Shown here one piece after another: positions 1 to 11,385 of a DNA stretch of 64,000 nucleotides. The position numbers were made by a program, and so were the translations under genes. Every line of letters begins with the position of its first letter. The stretch's first letter is position 1. The notes below the pieces were generated by a model that was not told where the DNA came from, did not search any database, and saw nothing but the letters and a program-made list of their open reading frames with translations. The stretch lies in assembly GCA_022449455.1 (NCBI GenBank), contig JAKUPL010000007.1, forward strand, positions 123,368 through 187,367, in the 5' to 3' direction. The DNA is from Alcanivorax sp. GTDB lineage: Bacteria; Pseudomonadota; Gammaproteobacteria; Pseudomonadales; Alcanivoracaceae.

Positions 1-538
1 CCAGTTTATTTCCACGGAGTTGTTCCACCGTTTCCCGGACGCCGCCGAAGGGCAGCTGACGCGCATGCGTGCCTTTCTGGTGCGTGGCCAGACACTGGCG
101 GAAGTGGCCCGGGAACTGGGCGTGGGGGAATACCTGATTCTTGGCGGCGGCGAGCTGAAAAGCGGCGGCAACCGCCGGGACTCGATTCTGGCCGACGCCC
201 TGGAGGCACTGATCGGTGCCATCGTCATTGATGGCGGTGAGGACACCTGCCGTCAAGTGGTGCTGGGCTGGTTCGCCGAGCGCCTGGAGCAGATCTCGCC
301 GCAGTCCGTGCGCAAGGACGGCAAAACCCGCTTGCAGGAATGGCTGCAGGCGCGCAAGCATGAGCTTCCCGCCTACGAAGTGCTGTCGGTGACCGGCCAG
401 GCGCCGCGCCAGACCTTCGAGGTGGAATGCACGCTGCCCGATCTCGATCGGCGCTTCGTGGCCGCCGGCGCCAGCCGCCGGCGCGCGGAGCAGCAGGCGG
501 CGGAACAGGCACTGAGCTGGCTGGAGCAGTCCTCATGA
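1..538 (+). CDS. rnc: Ribonuclease III, C-terminal part (5' end outside window)
   Basis: Double-strand-specific endoribonuclease that processes rRNA precursors and some mRNAs. The frame is open from base 2 and reads QFISTELFHRFP, matching internal RNase III sequence, so the true start lies upstream; the TTG at 20 is not a start. The catalytic helix RDSILADALEALIGA, with the acidic residues of the active site, is at about 190-235 bp. It is followed by KTRLQEWLQ and a C-terminal dsRNA-binding domain ending in the conserved SRRRAEQQAAEQALSWLE. The stop TGA overlaps the era ATG (ATGA), the classical translationally coupled rnc-era pair. Identification is secure; only the N-terminal part is missing. 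Confidence 0.97.
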   Translation, partial: QFISTELFHRFPDAAEGQLTRMRAFLVRGQTLAEVARELGVGEYLILGGGELKSGGNRRDSILADALEALIGAIVIDGGEDTCRQVVLGWFAERLEQISPQSVRKDGKTRLQEWLQARKHELPAYEVLSVTGQAPRQTFEVECTLPDLDRRFVAAGASRRRAEQQAAEQALSWLEQSS

Positions 539-1434
539 GCAGTACCCGTTGCGGTCTGGTGGCCATTGTTGGACGGCCCAATGTGGGCAAGTCCACCCTG
601 ATGAACCATCTGATCGGCCAGAAGGTGAGCATTACCTCGCGCAAGCCGCAGACCACCCGGCATCGTATTCACGGCATTCTCAGCCGCGACGATTATCAGA
701 TCGTGTTCGCCGACACCCCGGGCATCCACACCGGCGAGGGCAAGGCGCTCAACCGGGCCATGAACGAGGCGGCGATCTCGGCGCTCAGCGGCGTCGACGT
801 GATCTGCTTCATGGTCGACGGCATGAAGTGGACCGAGGGCGACGAGCACGTGCTCAAGCTGCTGCAGCGCGCCGGCGATACCCCGGTGCTTTTGCTGGTC
901 AACAAGGTCGACAACCTGGACGACAAGAACAAGCTGCTGCCGCATCTGCAGGACCTGGCCGGGCGCTTTCCGTTCGCCGAGATCGTGCCGGTGTCGGCGC
1001 TGCGCGGCCATAACCTGGACGCGCTGGAACAGGCGCTGGCCACGCGCCTGCCGGAAGGGGACTTCTGGTTCGAGGACGACCAGCTCACCGACCGCAGCCT
1101 GCGCTTCATGGTCGCCGAGATCATCCGCGAAAAAGTGGTACGCCAGCTCGGTCAGGAAGTGCCGCACCAGATGGCCGTGGAAATCGATCTCTGGGAAGAC
1201 GGTCCCAAACTCACCGACATCGCCGCCACCATTCTGGTGGAGCGGCGCGGCCAGAAAAAAATTCTGATCGGCGACCAGGGCGCGCGCATCAAGCAGATCG
1301 GCACCCAGGCCCGCCAGGACATCGAGCGCCTGATCGAGCGCAAGGTGATGCTCAACCTGTGGGTCAAGATCAAGGCAGGCTGGTCCGACGACGAGCGCGC
1401 CCTGCGTTCCCTGGGCTATGACCGCGACCAATGA
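535..1434 (+). CDS. era: GTPase Era
   Basis: Essential GTPase that binds the 3' end of 16S rRNA during 30S subunit maturation, at the inner face of the membrane. The 299-residue protein has the P-loop GRPNVGKST near residue 13, the G3 motif DTPGIH, the G4 motif NKVD, and a C-terminal KH RNA-binding domain with KKILIGDQGARIKQIG. The ATG at 535 overlaps the rnc stop and the next gene recO starts 17 bp before the era stop, so rnc-era-recO is one tightly coupled operon. The ATG at 535 gives the standard N-terminus (MSSTRCGLVAIVGRPN); an upstream in-frame extension to 427 would lie inside rnc and is not credible. Confidence 0.98.
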   Translation: MSSTRCGLVAIVGRPNVGKSTLMNHLIGQKVSITSRKPQTTRHRIHGILSRDDYQIVFADTPGIHTGEGKALNRAMNEAAISALSGVDVICFMVDGMKWTEGDEHVLKLLQRAGDTPVLLLVNKVDNLDDKNKLLPHLQDLAGRFPFAEIVPVSALRGHNLDALEQALATRLPEGDFWFEDDQLTDRSLRFMVAEIIREKVVRQLGQEVPHQMAVEIDLWEDGPKLTDIAATILVERRGQKKILIGDQGARIKQIGTQARQDIERLIERKVMLNLWVKIKAGWSDDERALRSLGYDRDQ

Positions 1435-2080
1435 TCTGGCGCCGGCCTGGCTGCTGCATCGCCGCCCCTTCCGCAATACCAGCCTGATCACCGATTTGTT
1501 TCTGCCCGGGCAGGGCCGCGTCGGCGCGGTGGCCCGGGGCGGGCGCCGCAATCCGGCGCTGGCGCCCTTCGTGCCCCTGTGGGTTAACCTGAAAGCCGGC
1601 GGTGAGCTGTTCACCCTGCGGGACAGCGAGCCGCGTGGCGCCGCGCTGTCGCTGGCCGGCCGCGCCCTGTTCTGCGGTTTCTATGTCAACGAACTGATGA
1701 TGCGCCTGCTGCATCGGGATGATGCCCACCCGGATCTGTGGCCGGTCTATGAGGGCACGCTCGCCGCGCTGGGCGGCGAGGTACCCCTGGACGTCACCCT
1801 GCGCCGCTTCGAGCGGATGCTGCTGGAGGAGGTGGGTTACGGTCTGACCCTGGAGTGGGACGCCGAGGGCCGGCCGCTGGAAGCGGGCGTGCACTACCGA
1901 TGGGTGCCGGAGCAGGGCTTCGTGGCCAGCGCCGGCGGTTACCCCGGTGAACTGCTCATCGCCCTGGGCGAGGACCGCTGGAACGACGACGTGCGGCGGC
2001 TGGCCAAGGCGCTGCTGCGCGAGGCGCTGGCGCCGCATCTGGGTGACCGGCCCCTGCGCAGCCGGGAGTTGTTCCGGTAA
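1418..2080 (+). CDS. recO: DNA repair protein RecO
   Basis: RecF-pathway mediator that helps load RecA on SSB-coated single-stranded DNA at gaps. The 220-residue product starts with the typical RecO N-terminal OB-fold pattern (AWLLHRRPFRNTSL, then LFLPGQGRVGAVARGGR). A helical C-terminal part contains FCGFYVNELMMRLL and the region around LRRFERMLLEEVGYG. It overlaps era by 17 bp and uses the same strand, consistent with cotranscription. Unlike the common gammaproteobacterial order, the next gene, pdxJ, is on the opposite strand and converges on recO with only 4 bp between the stop codons. Confidence 0.94.
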   Translation: MTATNDLAPAWLLHRRPFRNTSLITDLFLPGQGRVGAVARGGRRNPALAPFVPLWVNLKAGGELFTLRDSEPRGAALSLAGRALFCGFYVNELMMRLLHRDDAHPDLWPVYEGTLAALGGEVPLDVTLRRFERMLLEEVGYGLTLEWDAEGRPLEAGVHYRWVPEQGFVASAGGYPGELLIALGEDRWNDDVRRLAKALLREALAPHLGDRPLRSRELFR

Positions 2081-2084
2081 CGTT

Positions 2085-2825
2085 TTATTGACGGGCGTCG
2101 CGGGCGGCCTCGTCGATCAGCACGCGCATGGCGCGCACCGCTTCGTCCAGGCCGGTGAGCACCGCCCGGGCGACGATGCCGTGGCCGATGTTCAGTTCGT
2201 TCATGCCGGGCAGGGCGGCGATCTCGCGGGTGTTGTGATAATGCAGGCCGTGGCCGGCGTTGACGATCAGGCCGGCGTCGCGGGCCAGCGCCACCGCGTC
2301 GCGGATGCGCCCGAGCTCGCGGTCGGCGGTGTCCGCGTCGCTGGCCTCGGCGTAATGACCGGTGTGGATCTCGATGGCCGGCGCCCGGCAGCGCACCGCC
2401 GCCTCGATCTGCGCCGGGTCCGCGTCGATGAACAGCGACACCTGAATGCCGGCCTCGCTCAGCTCGCCGGTGCAGCGCTTGATCCATTCCTCGTTGCCGG
2501 CCACGTCCAGCCCGCCCTCGGTGGTCAGTTCCTCACGCTTTTCCGGCACCAGGCAGCTGTGCGGCGGGCGGATGCGCCGGGCGATGCCGACCATTTCCTT
2601 GGTGGCCGCCATTTCCAGATTCATGCGCGTTTGCAGGGTCTGGGCGAGCAGCTCCACGTCCCGGTCCTGAATGTGCCGGCGGTCTTCGCGCAGGTGCACG
2701 GTAATGCCGTCGGCGCCGGCCTGTTCCGCCACCAGCGCCGCCTGCACCGGCTCCGGATAGCGGGTGCCACGGGCCTGACGAAGGGTGGCGATGTGGTCGA
2801 TGTTGACGCCGAGCAGAACGGGCAT
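2085..2825 (-). CDS. pdxJ: Pyridoxine 5'-phosphate synthase PdxJ
   Basis: Cytosolic TIM-barrel enzyme that condenses 1-deoxy-D-xylulose 5-phosphate with 3-amino-2-oxopropyl phosphate to give pyridoxine 5'-phosphate, the last ring-closing step of DXP-dependent vitamin B6 synthesis. The 246-residue protein opens with the signature [17 protein letters not shown]. It contains [13 protein letters not shown], then [21 protein letters not shown] and the C-terminal phosphate-binding region [21 protein letters not shown]. Length matches the family. It is transcribed towards recO, whereas in Escherichia coli and pseudomonads pdxJ follows recO in the same direction. The gene is presumably expressed with, or downstream of, the gacS-like gene on the same strand, although a long hairpin repeat separates them. 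Confidence 0.97.
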   Translation of the reverse strand: MPVLLGVNIDHIATLRQARGTRYPEPVQAALVAEQAGADGITVHLREDRRHIQDRDVELLAQTLQTRMNLEMAATKEMVGIARRIRPPHSCLVPEKREELTTEGGLDVAGNEEWIKRCTGELSEAGIQVSLFIDADPAQIEAAVRCRAPAIEIHTGHYAEASDADTADRELGRIRDAVALARDAGLIVNAGHGLHYHNTREIAALPGMNELNIGHGIVARAVLTGLDEAVRAMRVLIDEAARDARQ

Positions 2826-2891
2826 GGGGGCTCCGGGAGTGGGTGGGTAACGGGGGTTATGGTAGCAGAGGATCGGGGAGGGGATGAGAGC

Positions 2892-3066
2892 AGTTAAAAG
2901 TTGAAAGTTAAAAGTTAAAAGGGCCCGTCCATCCGGTGGGCTTTCCCGCGGCCTGCGGCCGGGATGCCTCCGTGCGGCGTGGGCGCCCGTTGAACGCGGG
3001 CACGGGCGTTCCGCCGCACCGGGCCCGGTCCGCGTTTCGACTTTTAACTTTTAACTTTCAACTGTT

Positions 3067-3070
<4 letters not shown>
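2892..3070. repeat. Long inverted repeat built of AAAGTTN heptads (family A, copy 1)
   Basis: Arms at 2899-2921 and 3041-3063 are perfectly complementary over 23 bp. Each arm is a run of 7-bp units: CTTTTAA, CTTTTAA, CTTTCAA on the right. The AT-rich arms enclose about 119 bp of very GC-rich sequence with smaller palindromes. The right arm touches the gacS stop codon, so the element forms the end of that transcript and may act as a terminator or mRNA-end stabiliser. A second member lies at 34291-34358. The 2826-3066 gap contains nothing else recognisable. Confidence 0.85.
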
Positions 3071-5775
<2,705 letters not shown>

Positions 5776-5870
5776 GATCCCCCGGTTCCGTTGCTGTTCT
5801 TTTGATCCGGCATTATGACCGACTTGAGCGTCACTGCCAGGGGTCCGATTGTTGAGCTACAATGCCGGCC

Positions 5871-6785
5871 ATGACCTACAAGACCATTGAGTCCACGGTC
5901 GGGCGCACGCCGCTGGTGCGGCTGCAGCGCCTGCCGGGGAACACGACCAACACCCTTCTGGTGAAGCTGGAAGGCAATAATCCCGCCGGTTCCGTCAAGG
6001 ACCGGCCGGCGCTCAACATGATCCGCAAGGCCGAGGAACGGGGCGAGATCCGCCCCGGCGACACCCTGATCGAGGCCACCAGCGGCAACACCGGCATCGC
6101 CCTGGCGATGGCGGCGGCCATGCGCGGTTACCGCATGAAGCTGATCATGCCGGCCAACCAGAGCCAGGAGCGCCGAGACGCCATGGCCGCCTACGGCGCC
6201 GAGCTGATCTCGGTGACCAAGGAGGAGGGCATGGAAGGCGCCCGGGATCTGGCCCAGGCCATGCAGGCCCGGGGCGAGGGCAGGGTGCTCGATCAGTTCG
6301 CCAACCCGGACAATCCCATGGCGCATTACGAAAGCACCGCCCCGGAAATCTGGGACGCCACCGGCGGCGCCATGACCCACTTCGTCAGTTCCATGGGCAC
6401 CACCGGTACCATCATGGGCTGCAGCATGTTCTTCAAGGAGCAGAACCCGGACGTGCAGATCGTCGGCCTGCAGCCCACCGACGGCGCCTCGATCCCCGGT
6501 ATCCGCCGCTGGCCCAAGGAATACCTGCCGAGCATCTACGACGAGTCCCGGGTCGACCGGGTCATCGACATGGATCAGGACGTGGCCGAGCACACCATGC
6601 GACGCCTGGCCCGGGAAGAGGGCATCTTCTGCGGGGTCTCCTCCGGCGGCGCCGTGGCCGGCGCCCTGCGGTTGTCCGAGGAGCTGGAGAACGCGGTGAT
6701 CGTGGCGATCGTCTGCGACCGGGGCGACCGCTACCTGTCCACCGGCGTGTTCAGGTCGGAGAAGGACGCGGAGCCCGGCCGATGA
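5871..6785 (+). CDS. cysM: Cysteine synthase B (O-acetylserine sulfhydrylase)
   Basis: Pyridoxal-phosphate enzyme that makes cysteine from O-acetylserine and sulfide or thiosulfate. The PLP lysine lies in NNPAGSVKDRPA, the phosphate-binding loop in EATSGNTGIAL, and a second glycine-rich loop in SSMGTTGTIMG. EGIFCGVSSGGAVAG and the short C-terminus fit CysM rather than CysK. I chose the ATG at 5871, giving MTYKTIESTVGRTPLVRLQ; an in-frame ATG at 5862 would add three residues. A perfect-looking -10 hexamer TACAAT covers 5858-5863, which argues against the upstream ATG and would put the transcript start almost on the 5871 ATG. The gene overlaps the next by 4 bp (ATGA). Confidence 0.95.
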   Translation: MTYKTIESTVGRTPLVRLQRLPGNTTNTLLVKLEGNNPAGSVKDRPALNMIRKAEERGEIRPGDTLIEATSGNTGIALAMAAAMRGYRMKLIMPANQSQERRDAMAAYGAELISVTKEEGMEGARDLAQAMQARGEGRVLDQFANPDNPMAHYESTAPEIWDATGGAMTHFVSSMGTTGTIMGCSMFFKEQNPDVQIVGLQPTDGASIPGIRRWPKEYLPSIYDESRVDRVIDMDQDVAEHTMRRLAREEGIFCGVSSGGAVAGALRLSEELENAVIVAIVCDRGDRYLSTGVFRSEKDAEPGR

Positions 6786-7567
6786 ACGTACTGGTGTTCG
6801 ATATCGAGACCATTCCCGACCTGGACGGTGGCCGCCGGCTTTATGATCTGGACGGCCTGGACGACAAGGACACCGCCAGCGCCCTGTTCAACCTGCGCCG
6901 TCAGGAAAACGGCTCCGAGTTTCTGCGTCTGCACCTGCACCGGGTGGTGGCGATCTCGGTGGTGCTGCGCTCCGCCCAGGGCGTAAAGGTGTGGTCCCTG
7001 GGCGACGAGAGCGCCGATGAGAAGGAGCTGATCGAGCGGTTCTACGACGGCATCGACCGCTTCACCCCGCAGATCGTCAGTTGGAACGGCGGCGGCTTTG
7101 ACCTGCCGGTGCTCAACTACCGGGCCCTCAAGCACGGCGTGGTGGCGCGCCGCTTCTGGGAAACCGGCAACGAGGACACCAGCTTCCGCTTCAACAACTA
7201 CATCAGCCGCTTCCACCAGCGTCATCTGGACCTGATGGAACAGCTGGCCATGTTCAACAACCGCGCCAACGCGCCCCTGGACCAGATCGCCACCCTGCTG
7301 GGTTTCCCTGGCAAGATGGGCATGAGCGGCGGCAAGGTGTTCGACGCCTTCCAGGACGGTGACCTGAAGGGCATCCGCGATTACTGCGAGACCGATGTGC
7401 TCAACACCTGGCTGGTGTTCCTGCGCTTCCAGCTGATGCGTGGCGAGATCGACGCCACCGGCTACCAGGCGGAGCTGGACCTGCTGCGCGATTATTTGCA
7501 GCAGGAGGGTCATCCCCACTTCCTGGCCTTTCTTGAGGCCTGGCAAAAGGGCGCCGCCGACGTCTGA
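6782..7567 (+). CDS. PolB-type 3'-5' exonuclease (predicted polysaccharide-locus-free DnaQ-like nuclease)
   Basis: A 261-residue DEDD-superfamily nuclease of the PolB-associated exonuclease type (DNA_pol_B_exo2). ExoI motif FDIETIPD is at residues 5-12, ExoII motif SWNGGGFDLPVL near residue 101, and ExoIII near DYCETDVLNTWLVF at about 203. It has no polymerase domain. Stand-alone proteins of this family are common in gammaproteobacteria, very often beside cysM and the RNA methyltransferase gene as here, but a precise cellular role has not been set by sequence alone. The start ATG overlaps the cysM stop, so the two are translationally coupled. Confidence 0.9.
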   Translation: MNVLVFDIETIPDLDGGRRLYDLDGLDDKDTASALFNLRRQENGSEFLRLHLHRVVAISVVLRSAQGVKVWSLGDESADEKELIERFYDGIDRFTPQIVSWNGGGFDLPVLNYRALKHGVVARRFWETGNEDTSFRFNNYISRFHQRHLDLMEQLAMFNNRANAPLDQIATLLGFPGKMGMSGGKVFDAFQDGDLKGIRDYCETDVLNTWLVFLRFQLMRGEIDATGYQAELDLLRDYLQQEGHPHFLAFLEAWQKGAADV

Positions 7568-7592
7568 CGGCGGGCCCTCGACTCTATACAAT
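7564..7592 (+). promoter_or_regulatory. Sigma70-like promoter for rlmD
   Basis: CTGACG at 7564-7569 and TACAAT at 7587-7592 are separated by 17 bp. The -10 overlaps the first possible in-frame start at 7591, which supports the downstream ATG at 7654 for rlmD. Confidence 0.5.
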
Positions 7593-7653
7593 GCGCCGCA
7601 TCGCGCCGCCGGGGGAATTCCGGCGGCCCGCATTCAGCTATCCGAGAATCCCC

Positions 7654-9003
7654 ATGGCCCGAAGAAGCCGCAAGAAAAGACTGCCGGAAACGCCGGTGGC
7701 CGCCACCATCGAGAGCCTCAGTCACGACGGTCGCGGCATCGCCCGCCTGGACGGCAAGACCACCTTCGTCGACAACGCCCTGCCCGGCGAACAGGTGCTG
7801 TTCCAGTACACCTATATGCGTCGCAAGTTCGACGAGGGCCGGGCGGTGGAGATCCTGTCGCCGTCCCCGGAGCGGGTCGAGCCGCCCTGCGCCCATGCTC
7901 TGATCTGCGGCGGCTGCAGCCTGCAGCACCTGGCGCCGGCCAGTCAGATCGCCCGCAAGCAGGCGGTGCTGGCGGAGCAGCTGGAGCATTTCGGCGGCCT
8001 GACCCCGGACACCTGGCTGGATCCGTTGACCGGGCCGGTCACTGGCTACCGGGGCAAGGCCCGTCTCGGGGTCAAGTACGTGGAGGCCCGCGGCGAGGCG
8101 CTGGTGGGCTTCCGCGAGAAGCGCAACAGCTTTATCGCCGACCTGCGACGGTGCGAGGTGCTGATTCCGGAGGTAGGGCACCGCCTGGACGAGCTGCGCG
8201 CCCTGGTCAGTGACCTGGCCTTGCGCGCTCGCGTTCCGCAGATCGAGGTGGCTCGGGGCGACGACGCGGTGGCGCTGGTGATCCGCCATATGGACCCGCT
8301 GCCCGCCGGCGACCTGGAACGGCTGCTGGCGTTTTGCCGGGCGGCGGATTTTCAGCTTTATCTGCAACCGGGCAACGAGGCCACCGTGCACCGGGTGTGG
8401 CCGGAGCAGGGCGAGGAGCGGCTGTACTACCGGCACGCCCCCCATGGCGCGGACACCGAGGGCGCGGAACTGGCCTTCCACCCCACGGATTTCACCCAGG
8501 TAAACGCCGACATCAACCGCCGCATGGTGCCGTTGGCATTGGATTTGCTGGAGGTGGAGGCGCATCATCAGGTGCTCGATCTGTTTTGCGGCTTGGGCAA
8601 CTTCACGATTCCGGCGGCGCGCCGCGCGGCGCGGGTGGTGGGTGTGGAGGGCAGCCAGGCCATGGTCGAGCGCGGTTACGAGAACGCCCGCCGCAATGGC
8701 CTGGACAATCTGGCCTTCCACGCCTGGGATTTGAGCCAGGCGCCGGACGGCCAGCCCTGGGCCCGGGAGGCCTATCACCGGGTGCTGCTGGACCCGCCCC
8801 GCAGCGGTGCGCTTGAAATGGTGCGGCTGATGCCCCATTTCGGTGCGGATCGTCTGGTGTACGTCTCCTGCAACCCGGCCACGCTGGCCCGGGATGCCGG
8901 GGAACTGGTGGAGCGGGGTTACCGTCTGAAGGCGGCGGGTGTCATGGATATGTTCCCACACACCGCCCATGTGGAATCGATCGCCGTCTTCGACCGACGC
9001 TAG
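7654..9003 (+). CDS. rlmD: 23S rRNA (uracil-1939-C5)-methyltransferase RlmD
   Basis: SAM-dependent enzyme that makes m5U1939 in 23S rRNA. The 449-residue protein has an N-terminal TRAM domain (PVAATIESLSHDGRGIARLDGKTTFV), then an iron-sulfur cysteine cluster (CAHALICGGC plus a later Cys in LRRCEV). The C-terminal methyltransferase domain has the SAM motif VLDLFCGLGNFT, DPPRSG, and the catalytic-cysteine motif YVSCNPATLARD. The ATG at 7654 gives a basic N-terminus (MARRSRKKR) like known RlmD; the ORF extension to 7591 overlaps the promoter. It lies between the exonuclease gene and relA, matching the usual order in pseudomonads. Confidence 0.97.
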   Translation: MARRSRKKRLPETPVAATIESLSHDGRGIARLDGKTTFVDNALPGEQVLFQYTYMRRKFDEGRAVEILSPSPERVEPPCAHALICGGCSLQHLAPASQIARKQAVLAEQLEHFGGLTPDTWLDPLTGPVTGYRGKARLGVKYVEARGEALVGFREKRNSFIADLRRCEVLIPEVGHRLDELRALVSDLALRARVPQIEVARGDDAVALVIRHMDPLPAGDLERLLAFCRAADFQLYLQPGNEATVHRVWPEQGEERLYYRHAPHGADTEGAELAFHPTDFTQVNADINRRMVPLALDLLEVEAHHQVLDLFCGLGNFTIPAARRAARVVGVEGSQAMVERGYENARRNGLDNLAFHAWDLSQAPDGQPWAREAYHRVLLDPPRSGALEMVRLMPHFGADRLVYVSCNPATLARDAGELVERGYRLKAAGVMDMFPHTAHVESIAVFDRR

Positions 9004-9027
9004 ACGCAGTAAACAATAGGAATCGAA

Positions 9028-11271
9028 ATGGTAACCGTACGCCGGCAATCGTCCGACGAGGTCCAGGCCAGGGACTGGCAGGGATGGCTGGAACAACTCA
9101 CCGCCCGGGTCCCGGTGCGTGATCCCCACGCCCTGGAGCGTGCCTGTGCTCGCGCCGAGCAGTGCGAACGGGCCGGCGAGGCGGCCGGCCGCCACTGGCC
9201 CTACGGCAAGGGCTGCCTGACCATTGGCCTGGAAATGGCGGATGTGCTCGCCGACCTGGGCGCCGACGCGGAAGCGCTGCCGGCGGCGGTGCTGTACCGG
9301 GCGGTGCGCGAGGGCCAGCTGTCCTTGCTGGACGTGCAGCGGGAATTCGGCTCCTCGGTGTCCACGCTGATCGAAGGCGTGCTGCGCATGGCCGCCATCA
9401 GTACCTCCCTCAATCCCACCCGCAAGGCGGTGCTCGGCCAGCAGGACGGCCAGCTCGACAATGTCCGCAAGATGCTGCTGGCGATGGTCGACGACGTGCG
9501 CGTGGCGCTGGTCAAGCTGGCGGAACGGACGGTGATCATCCGCGCCGTGAAGGAGTCCGACCCGGAGCGCCAGCAGAAGGTGGCGCGGGAAATCTTCGAC
9601 ATCTACGCGCCGCTGGCCCACCGCCTCGGCGTCGGCCAGCTCAAGTGGGAGCTGGAAGACCTGTCGTTCCGTTACCTGCAGCCCGGCGCCTACAAGAAAG
9701 TCGCGCGGCTGCTGGACGAGAAGCGCCTGGACCGCGAGCACTACATCGACGAAGTGATTCAGAGCCTGCGCGGGCACCTGGAACGCAACGGCATCAAGGG
9801 CGCCCAGGTGTACGGCCGCGCCAAGCACATCTACAGCATCTGGCGGAAGATGCAGAAGAAGCATCTGGATTTCGGCGAGGTGTATGACGTGCGCGCGGTG
9901 CGGGTGCTGGTCAACGAGGTGCGCGACTGCTACGCCGCTCTGGGCATCGTGCACTCGCTGTGGAAGCACGTGCCCAAGGAGTTCGACGACTACATCGCCA
10001 GCCCCAAGGAAAACGGCTACCAGAGCCTGCACACCGCGGTGGTGGGCCCCGGCCGCAAGATGCTGGAGGTGCAGATCCGCACCTTCGATATGCACGAAGA
10101 GGCGGAGCTGGGCGTGTGCGCCCACTGGCGTTACAAGGAAGGCAGCAAGGCCGGCCGGCGCAGCCAGTCCTACGAACAGCGCATCGCCTGGCTGCGGCAG
10201 GTGCTGGAATGGCACGAGGAGCTGGGCGACAACGACAATTCCAATACCATGATGGAAGAGTTGCAGCACGGCCTGGTCAGCGACCGGGTCTATGTGTTCA
10301 CCCCGGACGGTCATGTGGTCGACCTGGAAGCCGGTGCCACGCCGGTGGACTTCGCCTACCACATCCACACCGAGGTGGGGCACCGCTGCCGGGGCGCCAA
10401 GGTCAACGGCCACATCGTGCCGCTCAGCTACAACCTGCAGACCGGCGAGCAGGTGGAAATTCTCACCGCCAAGGAGGGCGGGCCAAGCCGCGACTGGCTG
10501 ACTCCGTCGCTGGGCTACGTGGCCACCTCCTCGGCGCGGGCGCGCATCCAGCAGTGGTTCAAGCGCCAGGACCGGGACGTGCACGTGGCCCAGGGGCGCG
10601 CCATCCTGGAGCGCGAGATGTCGCGGCTGGCGCTGGACCGCATCGATCTGGACCAATTGGCGCCGCAGCTCAATCTGAAGACCGGCAACGACGTGCTGGC
10701 GGCGCTGGGCGCCGGTGACCTGCGCCCCGGCCACGTGGTCAACCAGGCCCAGGCGTTGCTGCCCGACGACCCGCAGCAACAGCTGGAATTCGTGCCGGCC
10801 CGCTCCAAGGCATCGGAAAGCGGCGACGTCACCATCCAGGGGGTAGGCAACCTGCTCACCCATATGGCGGCCTGCTGCAAGCCGGTGCCCGGCGACCCGG
10901 TGATGGGCTTCATCACCCAGGGCCGTGGCGTCACCGTGCACCGCGCCGACTGCCACAACCTGCTGGCGATGCAGGGCGAGGACCCGAACCGGGTGATCGA
11001 GGTGAGCTGGGGCGAGGCGGACCGTATCCTCTACCCGGTGGACATCTTCCTGCGCGCCTGGGACCGCCAGGGCCTGCTGCGCGACGTGATCGCCGTGCTC
11101 GCCAACGAGAAAGTCAACGTCACCGCCGTGCACACCCAATCGCACACCGAGGACAACACCGCCACCATGCTGCTAACCCTGGAAATCGCTTCCCTGGGCG
11201 GCCTTGGCAAGGTGCTGGCGAAGATGGATCAGATCAAGGGTGTGTTGGAAGTGCGGCGCTACAAAAAATAG
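9028..11271 (+). CDS. relA: (p)ppGpp synthetase I RelA
   Basis: Ribosome-associated synthetase of the alarmone (p)ppGpp, active when uncharged tRNA accumulates. The 747-residue protein has an N-terminal pseudo-hydrolase domain in which the HD catalytic residues are missing (LPAAVLYRAVREG), as in monofunctional RelA. The synthetase domain carries the RelA-type acidic EFDD motif in VPKEFDDYIASPKENGYQSLH, where SpoT has RxKD. A TGS domain (DRVYVFTPDGHVVDL), a zinc-finger/RIS region containing HMAACCKPVPGD, and a C-terminal ACT domain follow. It starts 24 bp after rlmD and ends just before a heptad-type palindromic repeat. Monofunctional synthetase identity is well supported by the EXDD motif. 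Confidence 0.97.
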   Translation: MVTVRRQSSDEVQARDWQGWLEQLTARVPVRDPHALERACARAEQCERAGEAAGRHWPYGKGCLTIGLEMADVLADLGADAEALPAAVLYRAVREGQLSLLDVQREFGSSVSTLIEGVLRMAAISTSLNPTRKAVLGQQDGQLDNVRKMLLAMVDDVRVALVKLAERTVIIRAVKESDPERQQKVAREIFDIYAPLAHRLGVGQLKWELEDLSFRYLQPGAYKKVARLLDEKRLDREHYIDEVIQSLRGHLERNGIKGAQVYGRAKHIYSIWRKMQKKHLDFGEVYDVRAVRVLVNEVRDCYAALGIVHSLWKHVPKEFDDYIASPKENGYQSLHTAVVGPGRKMLEVQIRTFDMHEEAELGVCAHWRYKEGSKAGRRSQSYEQRIAWLRQVLEWHEELGDNDNSNTMMEELQHGLVSDRVYVFTPDGHVVDLEAGATPVDFAYHIHTEVGHRCRGAKVNGHIVPLSYNLQTGEQVEILTAKEGGPSRDWLTPSLGYVATSSARARIQQWFKRQDRDVHVAQGRAILEREMSRLALDRIDLDQLAPQLNLKTGNDVLAALGAGDLRPGHVVNQAQALLPDDPQQQLEFVPARSKASESGDVTIQGVGNLLTHMAACCKPVPGDPVMGFITQGRGVTVHRADCHNLLAMQGEDPNRVIEVSWGEADRILYPVDIFLRAWDRQGLLRDVIAVLANEKVNVTAVHTQSHTEDNTATMLLTLEIASLGGLGKVLAKMDQIKGVLEVRRYKK

Positions 11272-11362
11272 CGGCCTTTCGGCCGCGATACAGGTTGCAG
11301 GATACAGGATGAAGGGAAGGCGTCGTGCCAGCCCCTGTATCCTTCATCCTGTATCCTGAATC
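11270..11362. repeat. Inverted repeat of GATACAG heptads with leading hairpin (family B, copy 1)
   Basis: Starts at the relA stop with a small hairpin GCGGCC-TTTC-GGCCGC. Four 7-bp units follow (GATACAG, GTTGCAG, GATACAG, GATGAAG; 11287-11314), and after a spacer, four complementary units (CTGTATC, CTTCATC, CTGTATC, CTGAATC; 11335-11362). Positions 11301-11315 pair perfectly with 11341-11355. It separates relA from mazG. A second member with the same build is at 55067-55166. Confidence 0.85.
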
Positions 11363-11385
11363 GTCCTTTCACCCGGAGCGTTCCC

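Noticed and set aside
2826..3066. The heptad repeats as CRISPR or integron attC sites
   Set aside because: There are no regularly spaced spacers, no cas genes, and no conserved attC core sites; the 7-bp period and inverted arms differ from both.
7510..11145. A 1211-codon open frame on the minus strand opposite rlmD and relA
   Set aside because: It is a GC-rich antisense shadow: high GC3 in the real genes removes stop codons from the complementary frame. It has no recognisable domain, whereas rlmD and relA are unmistakable.
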